DNA of 64,000 bases from an uncultured Prevotellaceae bacterium (GCA_902799905.1 CADCCB010000015.1:18756-82755), one strand, 5' to 3'. Counted from the stretch's first letter, positions 32,270 to 40,795 are shown. Made by a program: numbers and translations. The notes: a model not told the origin generated them from the letters alone.

Positions 32270-35104
32270 ATGAAAAAGAGCACTTTATTCTTATTGGCTA
32301 TGCTTTGCAGTATTTCCGCAAAGGCAGTTATTGGAGACACATTCACAGAAGAGTACAATGGTATAGTGATGAAATTTCGCTATACGGACAACACTGGGAA
32401 AAAAGTGGAGTTAGGAACTGGTACCACATATAATGCTTTTTATTCAGGAAATATCAACGGAAACCATTCTAATCCCACAGGAGTCATTCACATACCGCAA
32501 AGGGTTAAAGTGGCTACCAATGAAGATTATGTCACAGTTGTAGGCATAGGTGACTATGCTTTTAACAATTGTAGTGGCATTACTGAAGTTGTCTTTGATG
32601 GTTATACGATTAGTCAAATAAACTATCCGTCAGAAATCACCTATATCGGTACAGGAACCTTTAACAATTGTACTTCTTTGACAACAATAGATTTCAGTCG
32701 GATTACTTCCATTGGTTACCAATCTTTTTCAAGTTGTACGGGGTTAACGTCTGTAACTCTTTCTGGTGCAACATCCATCGGGGAAGAGGCGTTCACTGGC
32801 TGCACCAACCTTACAAGCGTTTCGTTTGGTCTCAATAATACAGTTTTGCAATCAATAGCGCAAGGCGCATTTTATAATACAGGTATTACCTCTATCTCGA
32901 TTCCGGCCTCAGTAACGAGTATTGGTGGTGGCGCATTTGCCAGTGGTCATCTTACCTCTATGAGTGTTGTTCAGGGAAATCAAAACTATAGAATAGTTAA
33001 CAGTTGTCTTTTCGACACATCAGACAATCTTGTTCAAGCTACTGTCAATGCTGCTAGCATACCAGATATTGCCACCTCAATTGGTGCTTACGCATTCTAT
33101 AAAAACACCCAAATCACGTCAGTGACCATTCCTCACGATTTTGGAAGTATCGGTGAATATGCATTTTGTAACTGCACGAATCTGGCTTCGGTCACATCAT
33201 ATAAAATCACAGTTCCGTATGTCCGTCAGGCTTTCTCCGGTATTTCCTCCACAGCGACTTTAACCATACCCAATGGAACAACTAGTGATTACACCAGTAA
33301 CGGATGGCAGAGTAGTCACTTCGGGGGCGGTATCAACGAAACTGAAGCCGCTACTCTTGTGGCTGACAATAAATCTATCACTTATGGTGAAGCATTACCG
33401 ACTTATACCTATCGTAAGACGGCAGGTGAGACCGTATATGGAACACCAAGTCTGACATCTACCGCCACATCGAATTCTAACGTAGGAAACTATACAATTA
33501 CCATTGCAAAAGGCAGTGTGGAGAACAAGAATGTTACATACACAAATGGCACTCTGACCATCAATAAGGCACCGCTCACCATTACCGCAAAGAATTATAC
33601 TATTAAGAAAGGAGACCCGCTACCATCCTTTGGCGTTGATTATTCTGGCTTTGTGAAGAATCAGACAAATGGTTCATTGTCAACCCAGCCAACTGTGGCG
33701 TGTTCTGTTAATTCGTCGGAGACTCCTGGCGTTTACACTCTCACTCCCAGCGGAGCTGCTGCTACCAACTATAGTATGAACTATGTGACAGGAACGCTCT
33801 CGATTCTTGACGACACCTTCACGGCAAACACTGTTGAAGGCGTGCCCGTTGAATATAAGGTATTAACCACGAACACAGTTGCTGTTGGCGATGGTGTTAG
33901 CATGGAGCATGTTGCAATTCCTACAAACACAGAGGGAACTGTCACTATACCAACAACTGTCACCCATAATGAGCGTGAGTTGACTGTGGTAGAACTCTCA
34001 TACCGCGCATTTTACGACTGCGACAAGGTGACAGCCTTTAATCTGCCTAATACGATTACAACTATTGGCGGTGCAGCACTCTCTGGCTGTAGCGGCTTGA
34101 CCACATTCTCTTTCCCGAGTTCTGTTACGTCAATCGGTATGCAAGCATTTTATGGGACATCATTGACAACAGTCACCGTTCCTGCTACTGTCACGTCAAT
34201 TGGATATGATGCCTTTGGTAGCAAGACAATAGGTAGCCTCTCTGTCGCATCAGGTAATACTAACTATACAGCATCAAACAATGCTATTATTGAGAAAGCA
34301 ACGAATAAACTTGTTCAGGGATGTAAGAATACTGTCATCCCCAACACCGTGAGTGCTATTGAGGATTGGGCCTTTGTTAATACAGGCATCGAGAGTCTGA
34401 CCATTCCCACTTCTGTTACTACGTTCGGTGGCATTCACATATTCGACAATGAGCTGACAAGTCTCTACATTCCTCACAATTTGTGTAACATCAATCTGGG
34501 AGTTGAGAATTCCGTACTGAAGCCATATATTAAACCAGCGCAAACATACGCCACTTTCGCCTGTGCAAAGGATATTGATTTTAGTGAGGCTACAGGTCTG
34601 AAAGCCTATGCGGCAAAAAGCTATAGCAACGGAATATTGACGCTGAAAGCTGTGACTGCTGCCAAAGCAGGTGAAGGCCTTGTATTGAAAGTGGATGAGG
34701 CTGGCGTTCCATATAGTTTTAATGTCCCAAGCACTACACCTGCCACTATCGATAACTTACTGATTGGTGTTACTGAAGCACAAGTAATCGCGGAGACCAC
34801 AGGTGACTACACCAACTTTATTCTGACGAATGGTAGTACAGGCATCGGCTTTTATAAGACTTCTGGCGGAACTATCGAAGCAGGCAAGGCTTATCTGCAA
34901 CTTCCCACTGTTAGTTCTGCACGTGATATCACAATAAACTTTGTTGACGATGATGTCGCAGGCATTTCTGAAATGAACTGTGAAAAACTTGATGTCTCGA
35001 ATACAGCTGTCTATAATCTGAAAGGTCAGCGCTTGCAGAGTACAGCCGGTATTCGCCAGAGTGGCATCTATATTGTAAATGGAAAGAAAATAGTTGTTAA
35101 ATAA
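32270..35104 (+). CDS. BspA-like leucine-rich-repeat surface protein with MBG domains and T9SS-like C-terminus
   Basis: Exported protein of 944 residues (signal peptide MKKSTLFLLAMLCSISAKA). LRR_5 repeats at about 80-350 (SITYIGTGTFNNC, IGEEAFTGCTNLTSV), two MBG-type beta domains at about 365-525 (ITYGEALPTYTYRKTAGETV; LTITAKNYTIKKGDPLPSFG), a second LRR set at about 570-760, and a C-terminal segment ending YNLKGQRLQ...GIYIVNGKKIVVK, which resembles a type IX secretion sorting domain. A T9SS core operon lies 7 kb downstream. Base composition is more AT-rich than in the metabolic genes, hinting at transfer. A role in adhesion, or as ligand for the nearby kinase LRR, is inferred. Confidence 0.88.
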   Translation: MKKSTLFLLAMLCSISAKAVIGDTFTEEYNGIVMKFRYTDNTGKKVELGTGTTYNAFYSGNINGNHSNPTGVIHIPQRVKVATNEDYVTVVGIGDYAFNNCSGITEVVFDGYTISQINYPSEITYIGTGTFNNCTSLTTIDFSRITSIGYQSFSSCTGLTSVTLSGATSIGEEAFTGCTNLTSVSFGLNNTVLQSIAQGAFYNTGITSISIPASVTSIGGGAFASGHLTSMSVVQGNQNYRIVNSCLFDTSDNLVQATVNAASIPDIATSIGAYAFYKNTQITSVTIPHDFGSIGEYAFCNCTNLASVTSYKITVPYVRQAFSGISSTATLTIPNGTTSDYTSNGWQSSHFGGGINETEAATLVADNKSITYGEALPTYTYRKTAGETVYGTPSLTSTATSNSNVGNYTITIAKGSVENKNVTYTNGTLTINKAPLTITAKNYTIKKGDPLPSFGVDYSGFVKNQTNGSLSTQPTVACSVNSSETPGVYTLTPSGAAATNYSMNYVTGTLSILDDTFTANTVEGVPVEYKVLTTNTVAVGDGVSMEHVAIPTNTEGTVTIPTTVTHNERELTVVELSYRAFYDCDKVTAFNLPNTITTIGGAALSGCSGLTTFSFPSSVTSIGMQAFYGTSLTTVTVPATVTSIGYDAFGSKTIGSLSVASGNTNYTASNNAIIEKATNKLVQGCKNTVIPNTVSAIEDWAFVNTGIESLTIPTSVTTFGGIHIFDNELTSLYIPHNLCNINLGVENSVLKPYIKPAQTYATFACAKDIDFSEATGLKAYAAKSYSNGILTLKAVTAAKAGEGLVLKVDEAGVPYSFNVPSTTPATIDNLLIGVTEAQVIAETTGDYTNFILTNGSTGIGFYKTSGGTIEAGKAYLQLPTVSSARDITINFVDDDVAGISEMNCEKLDVSNTAVYNLKGQRLQSTAGIRQSGIYIVNGKKIVVK

Positions 35105-35114
35105 AAATACTGTT

Positions 35115-35279
35115 ATGAAAAGATATAATAAGCCTACAATCAATGTTATTAAAGTAAAAGGTCAAAAGCTTATGCTTGAAAGTTCTATGTCGATGAATGT
35201 ATATTCCTCGGAAACACACAATGCTTCAGAAAGTTTTAGCAGAAGCTCGGATAATCGTTGGGAGGACGATGATTATTAG
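35115..35279 (+). CDS. Small 54-residue protein downstream of BspA
   Basis: Starts 10 nt after the BspA stop. MKRYNKPTINVIKVKGQKLM, then a Ser/Met/Asn-rich middle, then SRSSDNRWEDDDY. The basic N-terminus, a KPTIxVIK beta motif and the acidic end resemble the many short peptides next to BspA-type or exported genes in Prevotella; the function is not known to me. No signal peptide. It could be a chaperone-like or precursor peptide. The ATG at 35115 is preferred to the TTG at 35094 inside BspA. Confidence 0.65.
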   Translation: MKRYNKPTINVIKVKGQKLMLESSMSMNVYSSETHNASESFSRSSDNRWEDDDY

Positions 35280-35319
35280 TGTATTCCCTTGCTCTCAATG
35301 AGCAAATAACCCAATATAT

Positions 35320-35360
35320 ACAAGACCTCAACTGCTTCATGCTGTATGAGGTCTTGTGTT
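35320..35360 (+). terminator. Terminator after BspA and the small peptide gene
   Basis: CAAGACCTCA (35321-35330) pairs with TGAGGTCTTG (35347-35356), a perfect 10-bp stem followed by TGTTGT. Confidence 0.75.
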
Positions 35361-35483
35361 GTCAGAACATTAGGGTATCTATTTCTGTTGAAGACATCTG
35401 CTAGATTCCCACCGCAGTCATCCACTGTCTGAAACACAACGAGGTGTATCACTTGCCCAAGCGTACTCTGTCATTGTCTGATG

Positions 35484-35580
35484 TTTTTCGTAACTTTGCC
35501 ATCAAAGATGGCGAACTTACTCCGTCTTGACAAAAAAAGAAACGAGTTTCTTTTTTTGGGCTCGACTTTTCGTAATTTTG
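35484..35580 (+). repeat. Promoter/hairpin cassette, copy A
   Basis: In order: -7 box TAACTTTG (35491-35498), hairpin GCCATCAAAGATGGC (35498-35512), a 12-bp stem of AAAAAAAGAAAC pairing with GTTTCTTTTTTT (35532-35557) that looks like an attenuator, and a second -7 box TAATTTTG (35573-35580). Copy B has the same order. Confidence 0.75.
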
Positions 35581-35671
35581 GCTTCGCCGAACTTCTTGGA
35601 CAAGCCAAGCGAAACAAGTTTCGAGTCCTATGCACTCAGAAAAGCGAAAATATATTTGGCTTTTCTTTCGT

Positions 35672-35769
35672 TTTTTCGTAACTTTGCCATCAAAGATGGC
35701 GAACTTACTCCGTCTCGACAAAAAAAGAAACGGGTTTCTTTGTTTTGTGCTCGACTTTTCGTAATTTTG
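35672..35769 (+). repeat. Promoter/hairpin cassette, copy B
   Basis: About 95% identical to copy A: TAACTTTG (35679-35686), GCCATC/GATGGC hairpin, AAAAAAAGAAAC/GTTTCTTTG stem and final TAATTTTG (35762-35769). Another -7-like TATATTTG lies between the copies (35651-35658). Confidence 0.75.
35739..35769 (+). promoter_or_regulatory. Canonical promoter of the acyl-CoA synthetase gene
   Basis: TTTG (35739-35742), 19-nt spacer, TAATTTTG (35762-35769), inside cassette copy B. The leader to the ATG at 35798 is about 22 nt. Confidence 0.8.
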
Positions 35770-35797
35770 CAGCAGAAAGACCTAAAACTATGGAAAT

Positions 35798-37879
35798 ATG
35801 ATTAACAAACAACTGTTGCAACCAGAGAGCATCGTAGTCATCGGTGGCTCGAACAATGTGCATAAACCTGGTGGGGCTGTGGTGCGTAACCTGATGCAGG
35901 GCGGCTATGAAGGCACGCTACGAATAGTCAACCCCAAGGAGGACGAGGTACAGGGCATCAAGGCCTTCCACGATGCACGTGAGTTGCCACCCACCGACTT
36001 GGCCATCCTGGTTGTGGCGGCCAAGTATTGTCCAGACTACGTGGAACTGCTGGCGAAGGAGAAAAGTGTGCGTGCGTTCATTATTATATCAGCAGGATTC
36101 AGCGAGGAGACCCACGAGGGGGCATTGCTGGAACAGCGCATCTTGGACACCTGCGAGCAGTATGGCTGTGCGCTGATAGGTCCTAACTGCATCGGCCTGC
36201 TGAACCGTTGGCATCATTCCGTCTTCACCAAACCTATTCCGCACCTGGATCCCAAGGGCGTGGACTTCATCAGCGGCTCGGGAGCCACAGCAGTCTTCAT
36301 CTTGGAGAGTGCCGTGACCAAGGGCCTTCCGTTTAACTCGGTGTGGAGCATAGGCAACGGCAAGCAGATAGGCATTGAGACGGTACTGGAGTATATGGAC
36401 GAGAACTTCGATGCTGAGCGCGACTCGAAGGTGAAGTTGCTCTATATAGAGAACATCACCGACCCCGACAAACTGCTCTTCCACGCAACGAACCTCATAC
36501 GCAAGGGCTGTCGCATAGCGGCCATCAAGGCTGGCTCGAGCGAGAGTGGCAGTCGTGCAGCCAGCAGTCATACTGGTGCTATCGCCTCAAGTGACTCGGC
36601 CGTTGAGGCTCTCTTCCGCAAGGCAGGCATCGTGCGTTGCTTCGGTCGTGAAGAACTGACAACCGTGGGGTGTATCTTTAAGGTAACTGAGAACGGAGAA
36701 CTGAGATCCCTCAGTTCTCAGTTAAGAGTCGCAATCGTCACCCACGCCGGCGGACCGGGCGTGATGCTCACAGATGCGCTGTCGAAGGGTGGTATGCTGG
36801 TGCCTCCCATCACGGGGCAGCAGGCCGAAGAACTGAAGGCGAAACTTTTGCCGGGCAGCAGCGTGGCCAATCCCATCGACATACTGGCAACAGGAGGTGC
36901 GGAGCATCTGGCCCTTGCCATCGACTTTTGTGAGCAGATGCCAGATATTGATGCCATCATGGTCATCTTCGGCACGCCTGGTCTAGTGAAGATCTTCGAG
37001 GCCTATGACGTGCTACACAAGAAAATACTGGAGTGCCGCAAGCCCATCTTCCCCATCCTGCCCAGTGTGAGCACGGCCGGGCCTGAGGTGCAGGAGTTCC
37101 TGAGGCGTGGCCACGTGAACTTTAGCGACGAGGTGACACTGGCCACAGCCCTTACTCAAGTGATGAAGACACCGGCTCCAGCCGAGCAGAACGTGGTTGT
37201 GAACGGTGTCGATGTGCCCCGCATAAGAAGAATCATCGACAGCATACAGACCCTCAACGGGTGGGTCGACCCACCCGTTGTTCACGACTTGCTTGCTGCT
37301 GCCGGCATACCGACGGTGCCGGAGTTCGTGAGTGCAGACAAGGATGAGATTTGTGCCTTTGCCGAGAAATGCGGCTATCCTGTGGTGGCCAAGGTGGTTG
37401 GACTGGTGCATAAGAGCGATGTGGGTGGCGTTGCCCTCAACATTCGTTCGAAGGAGGTACTACAGGCTGAGTTCGACCGCATGATGCAGATTCCTGATGC
37501 CACTGCCGTGATGGTGCAGAAGATGCTGAGGGGCACTGAACTCTTCTTAGGCGCAAAGTACGAAGAGCGTTTTGGTCATGTGGTGCTCTGTGGCCTGGGC
37601 GGAATCTTCGTCGAGGTGTTACGCGACGTGTCATCAGGATTGGCTCCGCTGAGTTATGAGGAGGCCGATTCGATGATTCGTTCTTTGCGCGCCTATAAGA
37701 TATTAAAAGGCACGCGTGGGCAAAAGGGCATCAATGAGCGTAAGTATGCAGAAATCATCGTGCGGCTCAGTACGCTGCTGCGTTTCGCCACCGAGATCAA
37801 GGAGATGGATATCAACCCGCTGTTGGCCGACGGAAACGATGTCATTGCCGTCGATGCCCGCATCAGGGTGGAGAAATGA
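35798..37879 (+). CDS. ADP-forming acyl-CoA synthetase (acetate-CoA ligase, fused alpha-beta)
   Basis: Cytosolic enzyme of 693 residues that should convert an acyl-CoA plus ADP and phosphate to the free acid, CoA and ATP. The N-terminal CoA-binding domain (ESIVVIGGSNNVHKPGGAVV), the ligase-CoA domain with phosphorylated His in SSHTGAIASSD (about 254), and a C-terminal ATP-grasp domain (VAKVVGLVHKSDVGGVALNI) are all present. In archaea this enzyme works with 2-oxoacid:ferredoxin oxidoreductases such as IorAB, encoded nearby here. The linkers hold an inverted repeat at 36685-36723 (about residues 297-309) and a perfect 26-bp palindrome at 37255-37280. Confidence 0.92.
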   Translation: MINKQLLQPESIVVIGGSNNVHKPGGAVVRNLMQGGYEGTLRIVNPKEDEVQGIKAFHDARELPPTDLAILVVAAKYCPDYVELLAKEKSVRAFIIISAGFSEETHEGALLEQRILDTCEQYGCALIGPNCIGLLNRWHHSVFTKPIPHLDPKGVDFISGSGATAVFILESAVTKGLPFNSVWSIGNGKQIGIETVLEYMDENFDAERDSKVKLLYIENITDPDKLLFHATNLIRKGCRIAAIKAGSSESGSRAASSHTGAIASSDSAVEALFRKAGIVRCFGREELTTVGCIFKVTENGELRSLSSQLRVAIVTHAGGPGVMLTDALSKGGMLVPPITGQQAEELKAKLLPGSSVANPIDILATGGAEHLALAIDFCEQMPDIDAIMVIFGTPGLVKIFEAYDVLHKKILECRKPIFPILPSVSTAGPEVQEFLRRGHVNFSDEVTLATALTQVMKTPAPAEQNVVVNGVDVPRIRRIIDSIQTLNGWVDPPVVHDLLAAAGIPTVPEFVSADKDEICAFAEKCGYPVVAKVVGLVHKSDVGGVALNIRSKEVLQAEFDRMMQIPDATAVMVQKMLRGTELFLGAKYEERFGHVVLCGLGGIFVEVLRDVSSGLAPLSYEEADSMIRSLRAYKILKGTRGQKGINERKYAEIIVRLSTLLRFATEIKEMDINPLLADGNDVIAVDARIRVEK
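37255..37280. repeat. Perfect 26-bp palindrome inside the acyl-CoA synthetase gene
   Basis: The 13-nt half-site CAACGGGTGGGTC is followed directly by its complement, with the centre TCGA. It encodes part of NGWVDPPVV, at the junction between the alpha-like and ATP-grasp portions of the protein. Confidence 0.85.
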
Positions 37880-37898
37880 GCAATATACAAGAATCTTC

Positions 37899-37929
37899 TT
37901 TGCTGTTACGAAAAAAAAGATTACCTTTG
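37899..37929 (+). promoter_or_regulatory. Canonical promoter of the outer-membrane protein gene
   Basis: TTTG (37899-37902), 19-nt spacer, TACCTTTG (37922-37929), 24 nt before the chosen ATG at 37954. It shows that the frame opening at 37876 is not the true start. Confidence 0.85.
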
Positions 37930-37953
37930 CAGCGTTTTTTAATAGGAATGATT

Positions 37954-38826
37954 ATGAAAAGGTTATTTGTGATGGCTGCCCTGATAGGCTTTGCCAGTCT
38001 ACAAGCCTCGGCAGAGGTCGTAGGCGACACGATTGTGATTAAGGATGCGGACAAGGTGCGTATTGAGAACAGTGCCAACGAACAGCGTATCTTCATCGAA
38101 GGTGCAAAGTATGACTCTGACTTCAGATACAACCAAACTATTCCCTACAGCGATTCGTCGGCAGTGAAACGCGAACTCAAGGGTTCCAGAAGTGTCGGTA
38201 AGTATGTTGTCAAGGATGGTAAAGAGCCAAACAAGACACCAAAGTGGGCACCTGGAGAATATGTCAATCTTGGCTTAGGCACGATGGTGGGTGCTCCTGA
38301 CGGCTATAGTTTTAAGGTGTGGCCCTCGTGGGAGATCGGGGCCGGTCTCACGGCAGAATGGCGTCCCTTCGGCGAGAAGAATGTGTGGAGTATCGGCTTT
38401 GGTATTGGCTGGCGCTACTATCGCATGTCAAACGCTTCCTACTGGGTGAAGACAAATAACGTGATGGGACTGGCACCCTATGCTGCCGGTCAGGATGACA
38501 GGGTGACCTCAATGACGGCATTCAGCCTGCAGGTGCCCATTACCTATACCCATTACTTCACCGACGAAGATGGCTGGGGCTTTACCGTGGGCGGCATTGT
38601 CAACTTCAACACTGGTGCTCATGCTACCCGCGAGTACTCTGTGGGCGATGAGGATTTTGACATTGATCTCAATAAGATTGGTCAGCGTCCCATCACCATC
38701 GATTTGTTGGCTGTGGTGCGTATTCCCTCGTTCCCTGACGTGTACTGCAAATATAGCCCCATGAAGTTCTTCAAGAGCGGTCGTGGGCCGGAAATGAACC
38801 AGTTGAGTTTCGGCGTCTATTTCTAA
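37954..38826 (+). CDS. Predicted outer-membrane beta-barrel protein
   Basis: Exported protein of 290 residues (signal peptide MKRLFVMAALIGFASLQASA). It has alternating amphipathic strands (VWSIGFGIGWRYYRM, MTAFSLQVPITYTHYFTDED, WGFTVGGIVNFNTGAHATRE) and ends with an aromatic (FGVYF), the usual signal for outer-membrane insertion. Substrate not recognisable. AGGA six nt upstream supports the ATG at 37954; an alternative ATG is at 37948. It has its own promoter and a shared terminator. Confidence 0.8.
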   Translation: MKRLFVMAALIGFASLQASAEVVGDTIVIKDADKVRIENSANEQRIFIEGAKYDSDFRYNQTIPYSDSSAVKRELKGSRSVGKYVVKDGKEPNKTPKWAPGEYVNLGLGTMVGAPDGYSFKVWPSWEIGAGLTAEWRPFGEKNVWSIGFGIGWRYYRMSNASYWVKTNNVMGLAPYAAGQDDRVTSMTAFSLQVPITYTHYFTDEDGWGFTVGGIVNFNTGAHATREYSVGDEDFDIDLNKIGQRPITIDLLAVVRIPSFPDVYCKYSPMKFFKSGRGPEMNQLSFGVYF

Positions 38827-38839
38827 AGAACAGATAAGA

Positions 38840-38880
38840 AAAAAGCAATCCCATCGTCAACCGACGATGGGATTGTTTTC
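38840..38880. terminator. Bidirectional terminator overlapping the aminotransferase stop
   Basis: A perfect 13-bp stem (CAATCCCATCGTC at 38846-38858, GACGATGGGATTG at 38863-38875) with loop AACC, an A-rich flank on one side and T-rich on the other. The last codons of the aminotransferase gene and its stop (38857-38859) lie inside the stem. Confidence 0.85.
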
Positions 38881-40176
38881 TTCAAATATGGTCATGCGCT
38901 CTTCCAGTTGACTGTACTGATGATCCTCAATAAACGAGGTGCAGACACGCAAGCCTTCCTGATGGGAGCCAGTTGTGATGAGGCAGATGGCCGACACACC
39001 GTAGTACATCAGTTCGCGAGCCAACTGACCACTGGTCATACCAGGATAGCCGATGGTGAAATAGAAACCGTCGGCTATTGGCTTGTCAAGGTCTTTGTCG
39101 TAAACCACATAGAATTTATGCTTGCAGAAAATCTCCTTCAGGCGGTGGGCACGCTCGCCATACACCTTGATGTCGTCGCGGAAACGGTATTCACCGTCGC
39201 AGGCGGCACGGAAGAGGGCGGCCAGGGCATATTGGGCCGAATGGCTGGTGCCGGAAGACAATGCATAAAGCATGCGGGTGGAGAACACGAGTCCGAAGGG
39301 CAGACCCTCGTAGCGGGCAGCCAAGTCGGGGAAGTGGCGGTGGAACAGTTTGTCGCTAATACAAACCACGCCGATGCGCTCGCCGGCATAACTGAATGCT
39401 TTGGAACCGCTGATGAGTAGCATGTAGTTGTCCGTATAGCGGGCAACAGTGGGCTGATAGGGCGGTTCGAAGGGCTTGCTTAGGTCCTGGCGGAAATCCA
39501 TAGCGAAATAGGCCAGGTCTTCCATTACCACAGCATCGTACTGCGTAGCCAAAGCACCGATGGTCTGCAGTTCGCTCTCTGTGAGGCAGATCCAGGCGGG
39601 GTTGTTGGGATTGGAGTATACGATGGCGCAAATCCTTCCGCTTTTCAGATACGACTCCACCTTGGGACCCAGCAGGTCGCCGCGGAAGTCATAGACATCG
39701 AAAGTCTCGTAGTTCACACCCTGCACCTGAAGTTGCATCTTCTGAACAGGGAAGCCAGGGTCGATGAACAGCACCGTGTCCTTGCCCTTTGTGGCCTGCG
39801 AACAGGTGAGGAACGAGGCAAAGGTTCCCTGCATGCTACCGCTGACGGGCACGCAGCCTTCGGCGGCGATGTCGACACCGATGAAGGCCTTGACGAAACG
39901 CGAGGCCTGCTTCTTGAGTTCAGGGTAGCCCTGAATATCGGGGTAGGAGTGGGCGATGCCATCCTGCAGGGCCTTTATCTGTGCATCCACGCCCACCTTG
40001 GCGGCAGGCAGTCCAGGGATGCCCATCTCCATTTTGATATATTCCACGCCGCTCTCTTTCTCGGCCATAGCGGCTACCTGCTTCACTTCGCGGATGGTGG
40101 CCTTGGCGAAGTCCTGAATGCCTAACTGGGCAATCAGTCCGTCGACGATTTCTTTCTTGATAGGGGTTGGTTTCAT
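38857..40176 (-). CDS. PLP-dependent aminotransferase, class I/II, next to iorAB
   Basis: Cytosolic aminotransferase of 439 residues. Fold-type I features are GCVPVSGSMQGTFAS, YSNPNNPAW (substrate-carboxylate and PLP pocket), EDLAYFAMDF and the PLP Lys in ISGSKAFSYAGERIG (about 258). It is third in iorA-iorB-aminotransferase, which suggests it makes the 2-oxoacid (indolepyruvate, phenylpyruvate or similar) that IorAB oxidises. The ATG at 40176 is used; the longer frame to 40416 overlaps iorB. Confidence 0.9.
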   Translation of the reverse strand: MKPTPIKKEIVDGLIAQLGIQDFAKATIREVKQVAAMAEKESGVEYIKMEMGIPGLPAAKVGVDAQIKALQDGIAHSYPDIQGYPELKKQASRFVKAFIGVDIAAEGCVPVSGSMQGTFASFLTCSQATKGKDTVLFIDPGFPVQKMQLQVQGVNYETFDVYDFRGDLLGPKVESYLKSGRICAIVYSNPNNPAWICLTESELQTIGALATQYDAVVMEDLAYFAMDFRQDLSKPFEPPYQPTVARYTDNYMLLISGSKAFSYAGERIGVVCISDKLFHRHFPDLAARYEGLPFGLVFSTRMLYALSSGTSHSAQYALAALFRAACDGEYRFRDDIKVYGERAHRLKEIFCKHKFYVVYDKDLDKPIADGFYFTIGYPGMTSGQLARELMYYGVSAICLITTGSHQEGLRVCTSFIEDHQYSQLEERMTIFEENNPIVG

Positions 40177-40222
40177 TATTTTCGTTATGACGTTAAATCG
40201 TTTAATCGTTATTCCGAAATAA

Positions 40223-40795
40223 TCACTTCTGCGCCTCGCGTCCCAGAGCCAGCGCTTTGATGTTGGCTTCGACGATAGCCTCCCCCTTGCGACCGAAGAC
40301 GCGACGGATAGCATCTTCCAGTTTCTCGTACTCGATGCCGAGGGCCTTCTGGGCTGCACCCAATAGGATGACATTGGCCGAACGGGGCACACCGTTGTCC
40401 TTGGCCATCTGCTCAATATTTATGCTGATGACTTGTGGCAACTTGGCGAGGTCGGCCTTGATGACTTCCATGTCAGGATAGTTGGGTATATTGACGAAGG
40501 GGGTGCTGCTGGTGATGATCCAGCCTTCCTTATTTAAATAAGGTATATAGCGCAGAGCCTCCATGGGTTCCATCGAGATGATGACATCGGCACCGCCACG
40601 CGGAATGAGGTCACTATGGATGGGGTCGGAGGAGATGCGCAGATTCGACTGCACATCACCGCCACGCTGGCTCATGCCGTGCACCTCGGCCTGCTTGATG
40701 TATAGGTTCTCGTTCATGGCGGCTTCGCCTATGATGGTGGCAATGGAGAGGATGCCTTGTCCTCCTACGCCGCAAAGGATAATATCTGTTTTCAT
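40223..40795 (-). CDS. iorB: Indolepyruvate ferredoxin oxidoreductase, beta subunit
   Basis: Subunit of 190 residues (KTDIILCGVGGQGILSIATI, AEVHGMSQRGGDVQSNLRIS, PRSANVILLGAAQKALGI), all typical of the gamma-type domain of 2-oxoacid oxidoreductases. With IorA it oxidatively decarboxylates aryl-pyruvates to aryl-acetyl-CoA and reduces ferredoxin. It starts 63 nt after the iorA stop. Confidence 0.95.
   Translation of the reverse strand: MKTDIILCGVGGQGILSIATIIGEAAMNENLYIKQAEVHGMSQRGGDVQSNLRISSDPIHSDLIPRGGADVIISMEPMEALRYIPYLNKEGWIITSSTPFVNIPNYPDMEVIKADLAKLPQVISINIEQMAKDNGVPRSANVILLGAAQKALGIEYEKLEDAIRRVFGRKGEAIVEANIKALALGREAQK

Larger units (their letters stand above)
35280..35797 (+). other. 518-nt intergenic region with duplicated promoter cassette
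   Basis: No gene. After the terminator (35320-35360) and about 120 nt of unremarkable sequence, it contains two copies of a 97-bp cassette (35484-35580 and 35672-35769) and the promoter of the acyl-CoA synthetase. Confidence 0.8.

Noticed and set aside
35449-35721. Two opposing short frames in the promoter cassette region (also 35527-35805 on the plus strand)
   Set aside because: They translate the duplicated promoter/hairpin cassette; composition is Phe/Lys-rich with no domain.
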